From CAWUJT01 sp963922715 (GTDB lineage: Bacteria; Pseudomonadota; Alphaproteobacteria; Rhodobacterales; Rhodobacteraceae), in NCBI GenBank assembly GCA_963922715.1, contig CAWUJT010000051.1, positions 1 through 16,413 on the forward strand: a stretch of 16,413 nucleotides of DNA. Direction: 5' to 3'. Below are positions 7,529 to 14,584 of the stretch, piece by piece (position 1 is the first letter of the stretch; each line of letters starts with the position of its first letter). The position numbers and the translations under genes are program-made. Below the pieces are notes generated by a model that was given only the letters and a program-made list of their open reading frames with translations, was not told the DNA's origin and made no database searches.

Positions 7529-8806
7529 TCACCCTGACATATACATTTTACCGACAAAGAAACCGTCCATACCGCCGTATTCAGGCCAAAGATCTGGAAG
7601 CAGCCGTAGTCCTTGTGGCACGTCTGCCTTCTGTGGCAATCCCAAAGCAGCAGCGTTGAGTTTCTCAATTTTCAGGTTTGGATGGCGTTTGAGGGCAGCT
7701 GCCATTTGATATTCACCTTCCACAGGCAAGAGCGAACAGGTGCAATACACAAGCCGTCCTTTGGGTTTAAGCCAGGTTAAGGCACGATCCAACAGTTGAT
7801 ATTGCAGTTTTGTCAATGCCTCAACATCTTGAACTTTTCTGAGGTATTGCAAATCAGGATGCCTGCGGAGCGTACCAGTGGCCGAGCATGGCGCATCAAG
7901 AACAATGGCATCAAACAAAGTTTGTGATGTCCAATCCAATGCATTTGCAGTGACAATCTTCACTTTCAGCTTTGTCCTGGAAAGATTTTCTCTGAGCTTG
8001 TCCAACCGCTTTTCCGAGACGTCAAGCGCCGTTACATCTGCACCAGCCGCAGCCAATTGCAGCGTTTTCCCACCAGGCGCGGCACACAAATCCAGAACCT
8101 TTTGGCCTGACACATCTCCAAGCGTTCTGACAGCAATCGCTGCCGCAGCATCCTGCACCCAGAAAGCCCCCGCCTCATACCCTGGCAAAGCTGTTACCTG
8201 TGCTTGCTTTAAGCGCAGCGATCCCGTGGGCAGGTGCACCCCCTCCAGACCATCGGGAACAGCACCTTTCAACGTCAGATCCAGAGGTACATCTTGAAAA
8301 TGCGCCGCTTCGATGTCAAACAACCGATCATGGCCATAGGCTTTTTGCAGCGCACTTCTTATCCAGTTTGGCAACCGAGGTGCAGGCAATGTGTCCCAAA
8401 GCTGGGAATTTTGGGAAATTTTACGCAGGACCGCATTCACAAGCCCCGCTTGTGGTGCGGATCGTGGATGCGCCCGCGCAGCGGACACAGCCGCTGAAAC
8501 AACCCCATATGTCGCAGCCTTATCGAGATAAAGCTCTGCAAGCGCGAGCCGTAGAATGGTTTGTGTGCGCTGCGCGGGCTTTCGACGAAGATGAAGCGCA
8601 AGCGCGGCATCAATCTTGCTGAGGTATCGCAGAGTTAAGCCTGTCAATCGTTGGGCACGGGCCATCTCGGGCCCAGACAAAGCAAGGGCTGCACAGGCCT
8701 CTGCCAGTTTTTGCTTGTGCAACAACACCGCCTCGATCAAGACGTGCGCACCTGAGCGCGCATCCTGTGGAGGATTATAGAGCTTATTTCTATTCTTTGA
8801 TATCAC
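7529..8806 (-). CDS. rsmB: 16S rRNA (cytosine-967-C5)-methyltransferase
   Basis: An S-adenosylmethionine-dependent RNA m5C methyltransferase of the RsmB/Fmu type. An N-terminal NusB-like helical domain (about residues 15-130 from the chosen start) is followed by the Rossmann methyltransferase domain. SAM motif I is VLDLCAAPGGKT (Asp239 onward); motif IV is DAPCSATGTLRRHPD with Cys307; motif VI is YCTCSLLPVEGE with the catalytic Cys357. The WVQDAAAAIAV segment before motif I is typical. The frame stays open to 8896, but that would run into the DUF1674 gene. The GTG at 8806 gives 425 residues and keeps the NusB domain whole; it has no Shine-Dalgarno. A TTG at 8740, preceded by CAGGTG and downstream of a TATAAT at 8779-8774, is an alternative that would trim the NusB domain. 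The start is therefore uncertain, the function is not. Confidence 0.93.
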   Translation of the reverse strand: MISKNRNKLYNPPQDARSGAHVLIEAVLLHKQKLAEACAALALSGPEMARAQRLTGLTLRYLSKIDAALALHLRRKPAQRTQTILRLALAELYLDKAATYGVVSAAVSAARAHPRSAPQAGLVNAVLRKISQNSQLWDTLPAPRLPNWIRSALQKAYGHDRLFDIEAAHFQDVPLDLTLKGAVPDGLEGVHLPTGSLRLKQAQVTALPGYEAGAFWVQDAAAAIAVRTLGDVSGQKVLDLCAAPGGKTLQLAAAGADVTALDVSEKRLDKLRENLSRTKLKVKIVTANALDWTSQTLFDAIVLDAPCSATGTLRRHPDLQYLRKVQDVEALTKLQYQLLDRALTWLKPKGRLVYCTCSLLPVEGEYQMAAALKRHPNLKIEKLNAAALGLPQKADVPQGLRLLPDLWPEYGGMDGFFVGKMYMSG

Positions 8807-8824
8807 GAGTATTGAGCATATATA
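8797..8824. promoter_or_regulatory. candidate divergent promoter giving leaderless mRNAs
   Basis: On the plus strand TTGATA (8797-8802), a 16-bp spacer and TATATA (8819-8824) form a sigma70-like promoter. Seven bases after the -10 is exactly 8831, the A of the DUF1674 ATG, and there is no Shine-Dalgarno, so the mRNA would be leaderless. TATATA is self-complementary; read on the minus strand it would start transcription near 8812, six bases before the rsmB GTG, although the -35 on that side is poor. All of this is inferred from motif spacing. Confidence 0.45.
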
Positions 8825-8830
8825 CAACTT

Positions 8831-9034
8831 ATGACCAAAAAAACAGAAACTTGTGATAAAACCACACCGAGCACCGTTTTGCCCCCAGAGGCGCAACGTG
8901 CTCTAAAAGAGGCCGAAATTCGACGTTCTCAGGTCAAAAACCTAAATTTACCTAAAGAGCTTGGAGGTCGTGATGGGCCTGATCCCGTCCGGTTTGGAGA
9001 TTGGGAAAAGAAGGGAATTGCCATCGATTTCTGA
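8831..9034 (+). CDS. DUF1674 protein, SDHAF4/Sdh8-like succinate dehydrogenase assembly factor
   Basis: A 67-residue protein ending in the DUF1674 signature: ELGGRDGPDPVRFGDWEKKG then IAIDF. This is the conserved C-terminal block of the mitochondrial SDHAF4/Sdh8 family, which chaperones the flavinylated SDH subunit before it joins the complex; alphaproteobacterial homologues are presumed to act likewise in the cytoplasm. The first 40 residues are polar, Lys/Glu-rich and probably disordered. The ATG at 8831 has no ribosome binding site but sits seven bases after a TATATA -10, consistent with leaderless translation. It is divergent from rsmB with 24 bp between the proposed start codons. Some relatives carry htpX between such genes (recollection); none is present here. 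No Sdh genes are in view. Confidence 0.9.
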   Translation: MTKKTETCDKTTPSTVLPPEAQRALKEAEIRRSQVKNLNLPKELGGRDGPDPVRFGDWEKKGIAIDF

Positions 9035-9050
9035 CGTATGTGCAAGGGCA

Positions 9051-9097
9051 TTTTTATTTCGATCGCATTTTTGTACGGTTTTTTGTCGATATAAAAA
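9051..9097. repeat. 12-bp inverted repeat in the DUF1674/dacB gap
   Basis: TTTTTATTTCGA at 9051-9062 and TCGATATAAAAA at 9086-9097 match as inverted arms at 11 of 12 positions with a 23-base loop. It starts 17 bases after the DUF1674 stop codon in an AT-rich 155-bp gap. A stem here could end or stabilise the upstream transcript, or the arms could be paired protein sites. The low GC makes a strong terminator unlikely. Confidence 0.35.
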
Positions 9098-9189
9098 TCC
9101 GCAAAAGCTATATAAACAGGTGTATTAAGGGATATTGAATGGATTTTAAATTTTAAACGAGACTGATAAACCTGGAGGTATGACGCAGA

Positions 9190-10662
9190 ATGAGGCGACG
9201 CACATTTATGGCAGGTATTGCAGCGTCGATCGCCCAATACGCTCAAGCCTCTCCACCACAGCTTTCTGCAAGACCCATTCAAAGGCCCCTGGGTGGTGCC
9301 GATGCACATTCCGCTTCGAAGATACAAAATATCATCGCACAAAGTGGCCTAAGCGGTGAGGTCGCCGTGGCTTTGATGGACCCAAATTCAAATCAGATAA
9401 TCAACGCCATTTCTGTGGACAAACTCTTTCCACCTGCCAGTGTCAGTAAGTGTTTCACAACGCTTTATGCTTTGCACAATCTTGGCTATGCGCACCGCTT
9501 CACAACACGCGTTATCGCAACTGGACCGATCCAAGCCGGACATTTAAACGGCGATCTCGTCATCATCGGTGACGGTGATCCACATCTCTTTACAAATCAC
9601 CTGGCTGATCTTGTGACACAAATTCATAATGAAGGCGTTCGATCCATTCAAGGCCGAGTTAAAATATGGGACAACGCGCTCCCATCGATTGCACAAATTG
9701 ACCATCTTCAACCTGTCCACGTTGGATACAATCCAACAGTGGGCGGCTTGAACCTCAATTTTAACAGAGTATATTTTGAGTGGGAGCAGACAGCACAAGG
9801 CTATGCTCTACGCCTGGATGCCAGGGATGAATTTAGCAAACCACCTGTGAAAAATATGCAAATGCGCATTGTAGAGCGCGATATACCCGTTTTTACCTAC
9901 GCCACCAACACCACGCATGAGCTTTGGACCGTGGCGCGCGGCGCACTTGGCCGTTCGGGCGGACGTTGGCTACCTACAAGACGCCCTTCCGCTTATGCTG
10001 CAGAGGTGTTTTCATGGTTTCTCGCACGAAAAGGTATTTATGTCAGAAGGTCCAGCCCAAGCTCTGAAGAAGCAAACCCTGGTGGTTACGTCATTGCACA
10101 GCATGATAGCGCTCCACTGGGCGAAATTTTACAAGATATGATGAAATACTCAACCAATCTGACAGCAGAAGTTTTAGGTTTACGAGCGTCTCAAAAAACA
10201 ACAGCCTCTGTTGCAAATCTAAGGACCTCTGCATCTTCGATGAATGATTGGTTGGCGGAAAATGTACCAGGAACTCAACCTAAAATGGTCGATCATTCTG
10301 GCTTGGGCGGACGATCTGAACTCTCTGCACAAGACGCGGCACAACTACTTGCCAGCCCATTGTGCCTGAACAGTTTGCCTGCGTTTCTCAATTTGGTTTC
10401 AACAGATGAAATAGACAATAACAGCAACATAAAGATCATGGCGAAAACTGGCTCGCTCAATTTCGTGTCTAACCTTGCAGGATATCTGCAGTTTGCGCAT
10501 CGTCAGCCGTTGGCTTTTGCTATTTTCTGTGCCGATCTGCCACGACGCAATGCGCTCAGCCGCGTTGAAAGAGACCGTCCAGCCGGAGGGCGGGCATGGC
10601 AAAATAAGGCCAGAAGCCTTTCCATGCAAATTTTAAAACAGTGGATAAGCCATCATGGATGA
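9190..10662 (+). CDS. dacB: D-alanyl-D-alanine carboxypeptidase/endopeptidase, PBP4 type (peptidase S13)
   Basis: A 490-residue periplasmic penicillin-binding protein that trims the terminal D-Ala of peptidoglycan pentapeptides and may cut DD-crosslinks. The active site is complete: SxxK at Ser84-Lys87 in PPASVSKCFTT, SxN at Ser321-Asn323 in KYSTNLTAE, and KTGS at 419-422. A large insert between the first two motifs (about 110-290) is usual for S13 enzymes. The N-terminus MRRRTFMAGIAASIAQYAQA reads as a signal peptide with a twin-arginine-like RRTFM motif, cleaved probably after AQA; the hydrophobic stretch is short. GGAGG at 9174-9178 is 11 bases from the ATG; another ATG at 9180 is out of frame and one base after the site, too close to use well. 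The gene overlaps trmL by 8 bp. Confidence 0.95.
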   Translation: MRRRTFMAGIAASIAQYAQASPPQLSARPIQRPLGGADAHSASKIQNIIAQSGLSGEVAVALMDPNSNQIINAISVDKLFPPASVSKCFTTLYALHNLGYAHRFTTRVIATGPIQAGHLNGDLVIIGDGDPHLFTNHLADLVTQIHNEGVRSIQGRVKIWDNALPSIAQIDHLQPVHVGYNPTVGGLNLNFNRVYFEWEQTAQGYALRLDARDEFSKPPVKNMQMRIVERDIPVFTYATNTTHELWTVARGALGRSGGRWLPTRRPSAYAAEVFSWFLARKGIYVRRSSPSSEEANPGGYVIAQHDSAPLGEILQDMMKYSTNLTAEVLGLRASQKTTASVANLRTSASSMNDWLAENVPGTQPKMVDHSGLGGRSELSAQDAAQLLASPLCLNSLPAFLNLVSTDEIDNNSNIKIMAKTGSLNFVSNLAGYLQFAHRQPLAFAIFCADLPRRNALSRVERDRPAGGRAWQNKARSLSMQILKQWISHHG

Positions 10663-11137
10663 TGCCAGACCAAGGGCCTCTGTGGTTCTGGTTGCGCCTT
10701 TGATCCCTGGAAACACAGGAACCATAGGGCGCACTTGTGTGGCCCTCGACCTCAATTTGATCCTGATAAAACCCTATGGATTTGATTTAAGTGAGCAGGC
10801 TGTGCGACGCGCTGGCCTTGATTATTGGCAACACGTGCGGCTGAAAGAATATGACAGCTGGCACGATTTTCTGTCGACAGAAACCCCGCAACCAGCGGAC
10901 CTTCTATTTTTTGAGGAGTTCGGCGGCAAAAGTATTTATGACGTGCCACAACGCCCGTCCCCTTATTTGGTTTTCGGACAAGAAACCAAGGGTTTGCCGG
11001 AAAATATATTAAAGGGGAACTCTGACGGCATATATGCCCTACCCATGCGGTCCGGCCCCATACGTTCGCTTAACCTTTCCAATGCTGTCGCAGCTGTGGT
11101 TTATCAAGCTCTACGTGATACACTGCGGATGAGATAG
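10655..11137 (+). CDS. trmL: tRNA (cytidine(34)-2'-O)-methyltransferase
   Basis: A 160-residue SPOUT (trefoil-knot) methyltransferase that places a 2'-O-methyl group on the wobble base of tRNA-Leu isoacceptors, using S-adenosylmethionine. The three SPOUT motifs are plain: PLIPGNTGTIGRTC with Asn20 and Arg26, VFGQETKGLP near 106-115, and IRSLNLSNAVAAVVYQ near 136-151. The length is that of a minimal stand-alone SPOUT dimer such as YibK/TrmL, with no extra RNA-binding domain. The ATG lies inside the last codons of dacB, eight bases before that stop ends, so translation is probably coupled; no strong Shine-Dalgarno is visible. It converges on the DUF1217 gene with 39 bp between stops. CCTT-CCG-AAGG at 11147-11157 in that gap is a small hairpin, too weak to call a terminator. 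Confidence 0.95.
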   Translation: MDDARPRASVVLVAPLIPGNTGTIGRTCVALDLNLILIKPYGFDLSEQAVRRAGLDYWQHVRLKEYDSWHDFLSTETPQPADLLFFEEFGGKSIYDVPQRPSPYLVFGQETKGLPENILKGNSDGIYALPMRSGPIRSLNLSNAVAAVVYQALRDTLRMR

Positions 11138-11176
11138 AAAATCAAACCTTCCGAAGGCGAAATATAGTCAACAATT

Positions 11177-11971
11177 CTATACGATTGCCCCAAGAAGCAT
11201 CAACGCGGTTTGGCCAGGACTATTGGCTGAGAACCCGTTGTTGATCGTGCCCATCATCAGAAATCGCTGGACAAGCTTTTCCGTTGTCTCGGAATTGGCA
11301 AATTGTGAGATATCTGCGCTTCCCAATATCTGCTCGGATCGCGCTTTCAGCGTGTCAACCTGGCGATCAATATCGAGTGCGCCAAAATTGCTGGGCAAAC
11401 CGTAGGCCTGTTCAAAGATCGCTTTCAAAGGCGGGGTGCCAACAATTGTCAGCCAGCGTGTGTCTTCACTTGTGTTATCCGTGGCAAGTTCCGCCAGTTC
11501 ACGTTGCGCGTTGAGCGCCAGGCGCATATCATCATTTATAGCGCCCACAGACGCTTCAAAACTGCGTGTAGAGAATTTTCCGATGATATCATCCGCAAAG
11601 GAGGAAAGTTTTGTGCTCGGTGTGCCAAGGTCAAAGCCAAACGCCGTCGCTAAATCCTTATATCGGCTATCTGTCAGCTTATTGGCCAAAGCATCAGGCG
11701 CAATAACACCTTCTTCAAGAACTTCTTGGATGAAGGCGCGCGCACCGATATCTTCGTCCAACCCAAAAGCCCCTAAAGCCACCCGCAAAAGGCGATAGTC
11801 GTTCACCAACTCTTCCGCTGTGTCCACATTGCCGATATTTTCCCGAAAGTAAGCAATGTCAGTTTCATTTTGCGGAATGGCATCATGGGCGGCCTGTTGA
11901 CTGTCCATGGTGCGTTCAAGATATTTGAAGCCTGCGTAACCGCTCAAAGGAATAGCAGGGACAAAGGTCAT
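11177..11971 (-). CDS. DUF1217 flagellar-cluster protein
   Basis: A 264-residue protein of the DUF1217 family, which is found in alphaproteobacterial flagellar gene clusters and has no firm biochemical role. It starts MTFVPAIPLSGYAGFKYL and is otherwise mostly helical and acidic, with the repeated pattern of short helices (FRENIGNVDTAEELVNDYR near 43-61, LRVALGAFGLDEDIG near 62-76, LANKLTDSRYKDLATAFGF near 95-113). It ends hydrophobic, GQTALMLLGAIV. No signal peptide or catalytic motif was recognised. Its ATG overlaps the flbT stop (ATGA at 11968-11971), making it the last gene of flaF-flbT-DUF1217. Context points to flagellin export or filament assembly, but that is inference. Confidence 0.85.
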   Translation of the reverse strand: MTFVPAIPLSGYAGFKYLERTMDSQQAAHDAIPQNETDIAYFRENIGNVDTAEELVNDYRLLRVALGAFGLDEDIGARAFIQEVLEEGVIAPDALANKLTDSRYKDLATAFGFDLGTPSTKLSSFADDIIGKFSTRSFEASVGAINDDMRLALNAQRELAELATDNTSEDTRWLTIVGTPPLKAIFEQAYGLPSNFGALDIDRQVDTLKARSEQILGSADISQFANSETTEKLVQRFLMMGTINNGFSANSPGQTALMLLGAIV

Positions 11972-12372
11972 TCTGTGCCCATGGCAAAAAGACGCCCCTC
12001 TCTGGGCAATAGTAGCCGTAACGCTTTCAAGGCGTAATAAAAGTTTTCCTCGATGACATGGCCCGTGGCCAAAGAAAGCGTTTCTCGGCTATCGCGATCC
12101 GTGAACACTTGACTGAGTTGTTCAATACCCGTTAAAAGTTGTTGACGGGCTTCGCCAACTTCAACATCCCCCGACAGCACCAGCTGAGCCACATAACACA
12201 CGCGCTTGACAGGTGTATTCGCTTCACCGGGACGTATAGCATCTTTGAGACGCAGGATATTTGCATTCGGCGTAACGATATTGATCAAAGTTCTCCGATC
12301 GCCATTTTCGATGACAGCCCCATTGATTAATACGCGCTCTCGGGGGTTCAGTTTTAATACCAGCCCACTCAT
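11968..12372 (-). CDS. flbT: flagellar biosynthesis repressor FlbT
   Basis: A 134-residue FlbT protein. In Caulobacter FlbT binds the 5' untranslated region of flagellin mRNA and lowers its stability when the hook is unfinished, tying filament synthesis to assembly. The family pattern is present: LVLKLNPRERVLINGAVIEN at 4-23, a TPNANILRLKD segment, an ARQQLLTG helix, and the C-terminal ENFYYALKALRLLLPRE. Length is normal for the family. It is joined to flaF upstream and the DUF1217 gene downstream by ATGA overlaps, indicating coupled translation. The likely target, fliC, is only about 450 bp upstream on the same strand and has leader stem-loops. Confidence 0.95.
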   Translation of the reverse strand: MSGLVLKLNPRERVLINGAVIENGDRRTLINIVTPNANILRLKDAIRPGEANTPVKRVCYVAQLVLSGDVEVGEARQQLLTGIEQLSQVFTDRDSRETLSLATGHVIEENFYYALKALRLLLPREGRLFAMGTE

Positions 12373-12743
12373 GCGGCCGCTCCTTCCCGTGTTTGTGCTT
12401 TGAGGCCTGCCATGATCATCCGATTGATTTCAATCAGCGGCTCTATATCCAACTCGTGTGCAAAGACTTTAGAAGAATAAGACTGAACAAACACTGAAAG
12501 TGCAAAAAGCCGTTGCCGAAGATCATAGGGTAAGGCATTTGCATCATCTGCAACCAATATTCCCACTTCGGTCCAAAGCTTACGATTGTCATGCAAAGCG
12601 ACGGCGCGTGCCCCAACAGGTGCGTCTTCTTCTTTTGCGCGAATAAGACGCGCTGTGACGCGCGCAAATACGGTGTATTCGCCACGGTTTACGGATGTTG
12701 TCGTGCCAAGTGTGCGGCCATAAGCCGTCTGCGCTTGAAACAT
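12369..12743 (-). CDS. flaF: flagellar biosynthesis regulator FlaF
   Basis: A FlaF protein of 124 residues from the ATG at 12743, beginning MFQAQTAYGRT as family members do. FlaF promotes flagellin synthesis or secretion and works against FlbT in Caulobacter. Core features are EYTVFARVTARLI near 22-34, the RKLWTEVGILVADDANALP stretch around 53-71, and LFALSVFVQSYSSKV. A TTG at 12752 in the same frame would add three residues and has GAGG six bases upstream, against 13 for the ATG, so the TTG could be the true start. It lies 71-80 bp beyond the fliC stop, after a strong terminator, and overlaps flbT by ATGA. Expression therefore depends on readthrough or on a promoter hidden in the short gap. 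Confidence 0.93.
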   Translation of the reverse strand: MFQAQTAYGRTLGTTTSVNRGEYTVFARVTARLIRAKEEDAPVGARAVALHDNRKLWTEVGILVADDANALPYDLRQRLFALSVFVQSYSSKVFAHELDIEPLIEINRMIMAGLKAQTREGAAA

Positions 12744-12775
12744 ATGTGTCAAGGTGAACCTCAGAATAATAAAGG

Positions 12776-12809
12776 AAAAAATCCGGCGCTTTGAAACCCA
12801 AAACGCCGG
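12776..12809 (-). terminator. intrinsic terminator after fliC
   Basis: Read on the minus strand, an 11-bp stem (CCGGCGTTTTG / CAAAGCGCCGG, one G-U pair) with loop GGTTT is followed by A and six Ts. It begins 14 bases after the flagellin stop codon and ends before flaF. It should close most fliC transcripts while allowing some readthrough into flaF-flbT. Confidence 0.88.
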
Positions 12810-12823
12810 GCTGAGAATAAGAC

Positions 12824-14359
12824 TTACCGGAACAGCGCCAGAATATTCTGTGGTGCCTGATTGGCAATGGTCAGGGATTGTGTGGCCAACTGCTGCTGAA
12901 CCTGCAGTGCCTGAAGTCGGGCTGAGGCGGCTTCCATGTCCGCATCAACCAGCGCACCAATCCCGGATGTCAATGAGTCCGACAAACCTGAAATAAAGTC
13001 TGATTGGGTTTGAATGCGCCCTTGATCAGACCCGAAGGAGGCCGACGCATCAATCGAATTCTGGATCAAGGTTTCGATGTTGTTGAGGGCAGCATCTGCG
13101 CCCGCATCCGTTGTGACATCGATGTTATCAAGACCGAAAAGTCCACCCGACGCTGTTCCGTTGGATTCGCCATCATCTGCAAGTGTCATCGTGGCCCCTG
13201 CAACAGGATCGGTTCCATCATAATCGACAAGCACAACCCATTGACCGCCATCTTGAATGACACTGGTGGTCACGCCGGTCTCGCCGCCACCATCAATTGC
13301 AGCTTGCAAGCCCCGAGCAACATCTTGCATCGTTTCGCCTTGCCCAGCGATATAGTCATAGTCGTTGCCATTAACGGTTATGCGATAGCTGTCCCCGTCA
13401 TTGACCTGTGCAACATCGGACAAGGCCACTTCTTCCGCACGATAAACCAAAGTTGCATTACCAGCACCGGCTGCAGCACCAGCATTTTCTGTTGTATCAC
13501 CATTGTTGGTGATTGCGACTGTGTTCGCCCCGCTTGTGTCCCAGCTCACAGCGAACTGATCAAATGAATTGGTATTAATCAACTCTAAGGTCGCACCGTT
13601 ATCGACCGCTGTCACGCCTGTCAGCCCCAGTGCGTTGATCGCGGCGGCCATGTCTGTAACAGTTGTGGCCGCTGCAGTACCATCAGCGGTAACCGAAACA
13701 GCATTGCCGTTGATATTCAGCTCCCAGTTATCAGTGGCTGTCCCAGCAAAGGTGAGCTCAAGTTGATTGGCCACACCGGTACTATCCACAGTCGCTGCAG
13801 AAGCGGTGATGTTTGCACCTAAGTTGACCCCGCCAGCCCCATAAACACCTGCGTTTGTTGATAAATCTTGGCGCTGGACGGTGATGTCTCTGGCAGTCAC
13901 GTTGCCTGCAGCATCGCGGTCCAGTGAAGACAGGATATTTACGTCATCAGTTCCTTGCACAAGGTTTAACCCATTGAACTGCGCCGCATTCACGACCGAG
14001 GTGATCTGATCGCGCAAGGCATCAATATCATCTTGGATTGTTTCCCGATTTACGTTCTCTTCCTGGGCGGCAACGATTTTTCCTTTGATATCTGTCAAAA
14101 GATTTGTGACGGTTTCAGAGGCTTCCCGCGCCACCTCCAGTGTGGATTGGCCAAGGGAAAGACTTTCTGAAATGCCTTTGAAGCCCTTTACGTCTGATTC
14201 CATCACTTTAGAGATGGACCAAAGTGCCGCATTGTCTTTGGAGTTGGCAACTGATTTCCCAGTTGCGATTTCGTTTTGCGTTGCTTCAAGACTTCGGTTG
14301 ACATTTTTCAATGTTTGCAACGCAACCATAGCGCCATTGTTTGTCAGAATGCTCGACAT
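12824..14359 (-). CDS. fliC: flagellin, filament subunit
   Basis: A 511-residue flagellin. The N-terminal D0/D1 region (about 1-137) opens MSSILTNNGAMVALQTLKNV and holds TLEVAREASETVTNLL and the QFNGLNLV turn; the C-terminal D1/D0 region (about 415-511) ends in ADMEAASARLQALQVQQQLA and then LALFR. These helices pack together in the filament core and are secreted by the flagellar export system. The centre (about 140-410) is a surface-exposed, Thr/Asn/Asp/Gly-rich beta region holding two similar modules of about 50 residues, each with an ING/VNG turn, a helix and a closing strand; they resemble the flagellin hook-IN type motif. The protein has no cysteine. AAAGGA lies ten bases before the ATG. 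It is larger than the roughly 270-residue minimal flagellins because of the central modules. Only one flagellin gene is in the window. Confidence 0.97.
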   Translation of the reverse strand: MSSILTNNGAMVALQTLKNVNRSLEATQNEIATGKSVANSKDNAALWSISKVMESDVKGFKGISESLSLGQSTLEVAREASETVTNLLTDIKGKIVAAQEENVNRETIQDDIDALRDQITSVVNAAQFNGLNLVQGTDDVNILSSLDRDAAGNVTARDITVQRQDLSTNAGVYGAGGVNLGANITASAATVDSTGVANQLELTFAGTATDNWELNINGNAVSVTADGTAAATTVTDMAAAINALGLTGVTAVDNGATLELINTNSFDQFAVSWDTSGANTVAITNNGDTTENAGAAAGAGNATLVYRAEEVALSDVAQVNDGDSYRITVNGNDYDYIAGQGETMQDVARGLQAAIDGGGETGVTTSVIQDGGQWVVLVDYDGTDPVAGATMTLADDGESNGTASGGLFGLDNIDVTTDAGADAALNNIETLIQNSIDASASFGSDQGRIQTQSDFISGLSDSLTSGIGALVDADMEAASARLQALQVQQQLATQSLTIANQAPQNILALFR

Positions 14360-14369
14360 AAGATAATAT

Positions 14370-14423
14370 TCCTTTGATTAGCACCGCATTTTGCGGTGCA
14401 AAAAATGAACCCTGAGTTCAGGG
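14370..14423 (-). promoter_or_regulatory. structured 5' leader of fliC mRNA with two stem-loops
   Basis: On the minus strand, CCCTG-AACT-CAGGG (14423-14410) is followed by TTCATTTTTT and then by a perfect 8-bp hairpin GCACCGCA-AAA-TGCGGTGC (14399-14381). Five bases later comes the Shine-Dalgarno AAAGGA (14375-14370). The second hairpin is close enough to the ribosome site to affect translation. FlbT is known to bind a flagellin leader in Caulobacter, so these are plausible contacts; that step is inference. Confidence 0.6.
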
Positions 14424-14584
14424 AGATGAAACGCCCTTCTGACGTAAAAGATTGACACAATTTAGCGTCTGTGCTGAATTTCTGGCACATGCACAACAGT
14501 GATCTTAATTTCCTAAAACCAGACTAATAGGCGACTTCTTTGCCAAAATGAGTAAGGCCAATTTTAGTCGAATTTGTCCCGGGT
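14424..14584. other. promoter-bearing gap upstream of fliC, no gene
   Basis: This is the upper part of the 225-bp gap between fliC and the FlgN-like gene. No coding frame is supported. On the minus strand TGGCAAAGAAGTCGCC (14545-14530) has a GG-N10-GC spacing and TGGCA start like a sigma54 element, but departs from consensus at several places. No convincing FliA (sigma28) promoter or full CtrA box (TTAA-N7-TTAA) was found. A fliC promoter presumably lies here, unidentified. Confidence 0.3.

Noticed and set aside
8807..8896. N-terminal extension of rsmB to 8896
   Set aside because: It would overlap the well-supported DUF1674 gene, and the added residues do not resemble the RsmB N-terminus.
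11147..11157. Small hairpin between trmL and the DUF1217 gene as a terminator
   Set aside because: Only four or five base pairs with no T-run on either strand.
13004..13567. 187-residue plus-strand frame inside the flagellin gene
   Set aside because: It is antisense to the flagellin variable region, whose reading frame is certain; composition reflects the complement of Thr/Asn/Asp/Gly codons.
14360..14584. CtrA box (TTAA-N7-TTAA) or FliA promoter for fliC
   Set aside because: Half-matches such as TTAA near 14505 exist, but spacing or second half-sites fail on both strands.
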